Shown here: positions 60,688 through 64,000 of the stretch, in pieces
Numbering within the stretch: the first letter of the stretch is position 1
Layout of the letters: the number at the start of each line of letters is the position of its first letter
NCBI RefSeq assembly: GCF_001297065.1
Contig: NZ_LHOX01000008.1
Coordinates: 1-64,000, forward strand
DNA from: Enterococcus sp. RIT-PI-f
Lineage (GTDB): Bacteria > Bacillota > Bacilli > Lactobacillales > Enterococcaceae
Direction: 5' to 3'
DNA length: 64,000 nucleotides
Program-made: the position numbers and the translations under genes
Notes under the pieces: model-generated
Seen by the model: only the letters and a program-made list of their open reading frames with translations
What the model was told of the DNA's origin: nothing
Databases searched by the model: none

Positions 60688-62730
60688 ATGGAACAAAAAA
60701 GATATGATTTAGAAAAGCGCTTTTTGCATGGAGGAGATTACAATCCGGACCAATGGTTGGACTATCCTGAGATATTGCAAAAAGATTTAGAGCTAATGGA
60801 TAAAGCGAATACGAACACATTTTCATTAGGTATTTTTGCTTGGAGCACCCTAGAACCGGAAGAAGGGGTCTTTCATTTTGACTGGCTGGATCGTGTAATG
60901 GATAATATTGCACAAAAAGGCGGAAACGTCATTTTGGCAACCCCGAGCGGTGCACGACCTGCTTGGCTATCCCAAAAGTATCCTGAAGTATTAAGAACGA
61001 ACGGGCACCGAGAAAAGATGCTGCACGGTGGTAGACACAATCATTGTTTTTCTTCACCAATTTATCGGGAAAAAGTTGCCATCATCAATCGGAAGCTAGC
61101 AGAACGTTACCATGATCATCCTGCGCTATTGATGTGGCATATCTCAAATGAGTATTCTGGTGAATGTCATTGCGACTTGTGTCAGGAAAACTTCCGACTG
61201 TGGGTGAAAAATAAGTATCAAACTCTAGAGGCTGTGAATCAAGCATGGTGGGGACCTTTCTGGAGCCATACCGTGACTGACTGGGCGCAAATTGAATCAC
61301 CTTCACCTATTGGCGAGATGCAAGTGCATGGATTGAATTTAGATTGGCGCAGATTTGTGACAGATCAGACGATTGATTTCTATGAACATGAAATCAAAGA
61401 TATTCGATCTTTATCACCTAATGTACCGATAACAACCAATTTCATGGCGGATACGTATGATTTGATCCCTTTTCAAAGTTTGGATTATGGAAAATTTGCC
61501 AAACATGTCGACATCATCAGTTGGGACTGTTATCCGGCATGGCATAACGATTGGGAAACAACTGCTGATTTAGCAAGCAAAGTTGGCTTTATCAATGATC
61601 TCTATCGTAGTTTGAAGCAGCAGCCGTTTTTGATTATGGAATCAACGCCAAGTGGTGTCAACTGGCACGATGTCAATAAAACCAAAAGACCTGGGATGCA
61701 CTTGCTGTCTTCTATGCAATTTTTGGCACATGGCTCTGACAGCAATTTGTATTTTCAATGGCGAAAGTCTCGTGGTTCTTCTGAAAAATTCCACGGTGCT
61801 GTGGTTGATCATGACAATGATGAACACAATCGTGTCTTCCAAGATGTTGCAAAAGTCGGCGCATCGTTGGAGAAAATAAAGGAGATCAAAGGGAAAAATA
61901 TCGATGCTAAAGTAGCGATCATATATGATTGGGATAACAACTGGGCGTTAAACGATGCGCAAGGTTTCGGCTTAAAGAGCAAGCGATATCCAGAAACCCT
62001 GCAAGAGCATTATCGTTATTTTTGGGATCATGATATATCTGTAGATGTGATCACGCCAGATCAGGACTTGAGCAAGTATCAACTTGTGATTGCTCCTATG
62101 CTTTATTTAATGACGAAGCAAACAATGGAAAAATTAAAAGTATACACAAAGAAGGGCGGAACATTAGTATCTACATATTTGACGGGCTATGTGAATGAAA
62201 CAGACTTGGCCTATTTAAATGGGTGGCCACAAGAACTCAAAGACTTGTTCGGGATCGCTGTCAAAGAAACAGATACGTTATATCCGAAGCAAAAGAACAA
62301 CCTTTCATTTGCCGGAAAAAATTATGATGTGCATGATTATTGCAGTATCGTTGAAAATCAAGCTGCAGAAGTGCTAGCCACGTATCAAGATGATTTTTAT
62401 GCGCAAAGTCCAAGTGTCACAAAACATGCTTTTGGTACAGGTGAAGCCTATTATATTGGTGCTCGCACCACGGGAGATTTCTTAGGGGCTTTTTATGATC
62501 AAATCATCGACAATCTAGACTTAGCAAACCCTTGGATAGAGCAAGGCCATCTTGCAGTTTCTGTTCAACAGCGAGGCCACAATCATTATTTCGTGATGAA
62601 CTTTTCTGAAGAATCTCAAGAAATCCGTGTGGCATCTGAAGGTATTGATTTATTGAAAAATGCGCCGACGAGCCAACCGATCCAAATGGCTCCGTATGAA
62701 GTCAAGGTGATACGAACAACTGATGGATAA
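60688..62730 (+). CDS. ganA: Beta-galactosidase, GH42 family
   Basis: A 680-residue cytoplasmic enzyme releasing galactose from imported galacto-oligosaccharides. The GH42 start GGDYNPDQW is present. The acid/base Glu155 lies in HISNEYSGE, and the nucleophile is Glu318 (IMESTPSG). The zinc-site cysteines typical of the family are all present: Cys120, Cys160, Cys162, Cys165. The N-terminal TIM barrel is followed by the GH42 trimerisation domain and a small beta domain. Length is as expected. No signal peptide, fitting its role behind the ABC transporter. The operon order matches Bacillus ganSPQAB. Confidence 0.94.
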   Translation: MEQKRYDLEKRFLHGGDYNPDQWLDYPEILQKDLELMDKANTNTFSLGIFAWSTLEPEEGVFHFDWLDRVMDNIAQKGGNVILATPSGARPAWLSQKYPEVLRTNGHREKMLHGGRHNHCFSSPIYREKVAIINRKLAERYHDHPALLMWHISNEYSGECHCDLCQENFRLWVKNKYQTLEAVNQAWWGPFWSHTVTDWAQIESPSPIGEMQVHGLNLDWRRFVTDQTIDFYEHEIKDIRSLSPNVPITTNFMADTYDLIPFQSLDYGKFAKHVDIISWDCYPAWHNDWETTADLASKVGFINDLYRSLKQQPFLIMESTPSGVNWHDVNKTKRPGMHLLSSMQFLAHGSDSNLYFQWRKSRGSSEKFHGAVVDHDNDEHNRVFQDVAKVGASLEKIKEIKGKNIDAKVAIIYDWDNNWALNDAQGFGLKSKRYPETLQEHYRYFWDHDISVDVITPDQDLSKYQLVIAPMLYLMTKQTMEKLKVYTKKGGTLVSTYLTGYVNETDLAYLNGWPQELKDLFGIAVKETDTLYPKQKNNLSFAGKNYDVHDYCSIVENQAAEVLATYQDDFYAQSPSVTKHAFGTGEAYYIGARTTGDFLGAFYDQIIDNLDLANPWIEQGHLAVSVQQRGHNHYFVMNFSEESQEIRVASEGIDLLKNAPTSQPIQMAPYEVKVIRTTDG

Positions 62731-62740
62731 GTAAAATCTG

Positions 62741-62776
62741 AAAGGAATTGAAATGAAACATTTCAATTCCTTTTTT
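62741..62776 (+). terminator. Hairpin between ganA and ganB
   Basis: 15-bp perfect arms 62741-62755 and 62759-62773 (AAAGGAATTGAAATG) with TTT. It would uncouple the secreted galactanase from the intracellular genes. Confidence 0.78.
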
Positions 62777-62793
62777 AAAAAGGAGAGCAATGA

Positions 62794-64000
<1,207 letters not shown>

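Overview
The window reads as a low-GC Gram-positive chromosome from the Lactobacillales, most likely an Enterococcus. The reasons are the WxL surface-protein operons with DUF916/DUF3324 partners, Mga-type and Rgg-type regulators, LXG toxin modules, a malolactic operon, PTS operons, AGGAGG ribosome binding sites and T-tailed hairpins after most operons. The species cannot be fixed from the sequence alone.

Layout. Positions 1-9,380 are AT-rich accessory DNA: an O-antigen-ligase-like fragment, an ISL3 transposase remnant abutting an IS3-type end, an intact IS3-family element (about 2026-3526), and an orphan type VII (LXG) toxin module. Its toxin ends in a barnase-like RNase domain and is followed by a barstar-like immunity gene, with degraded orphan cargo behind it. 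Positions 9,381-13,034 form one operon: a small secreted protein with a VKQTG sorting-like tail, a sortase, a membrane protein, and a polysaccharide co-polymerase/tyrosine-kinase pair, with no glycosyltransferases. Positions 13,269-15,466 carry a ComK-like regulator divergent from a small sigma factor, then a CPBP protease. Positions 15,521-16,100 hold a tandemly duplicated small RNA with opposing hydrophobic micro-ORFs, which looks like a type I toxin-antitoxin locus. An Rgg regulator follows.

Positions 17,789-42,577 are a 25-kb cell-surface island. Cluster 1 has a 1,633-residue beta-helix WxL protein, a small LPXTG protein, three tandem WxL paralogues, a WxL-interacting membrane protein, an acidic secreted protein and an Mga regulator. 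Two copies of an unrecognised small protein family and a secreted beta-helix protein follow. Cluster 2 has a small LPXTG-like protein, a WxL protein, a WxL-interacting protein and a 1,647-residue WxL protein, and is bracketed by two paralogous Mga regulators. These parts probably assemble into cell-wall surface complexes.

Positions 43,711-64,000 are metabolic: a TetR/SDR pair with twin operators; a PTS-NanE operon (N-acetylmannosamine type) with an RpiR regulator; a malolactic operon with a LysR regulator; an orphan cellobiose-type PTS IIC with a TIM-barrel-like protein; and a galactan operon (LacI regulator, then ganS-ganP-ganQ-ganA-ganB) in the same order as in Bacillus, with the last gene cut by the window end. 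The binding protein and permeases import galacto-oligosaccharides released by the secreted GH53 galactanase, and the GH42 enzyme cleaves them inside the cell.
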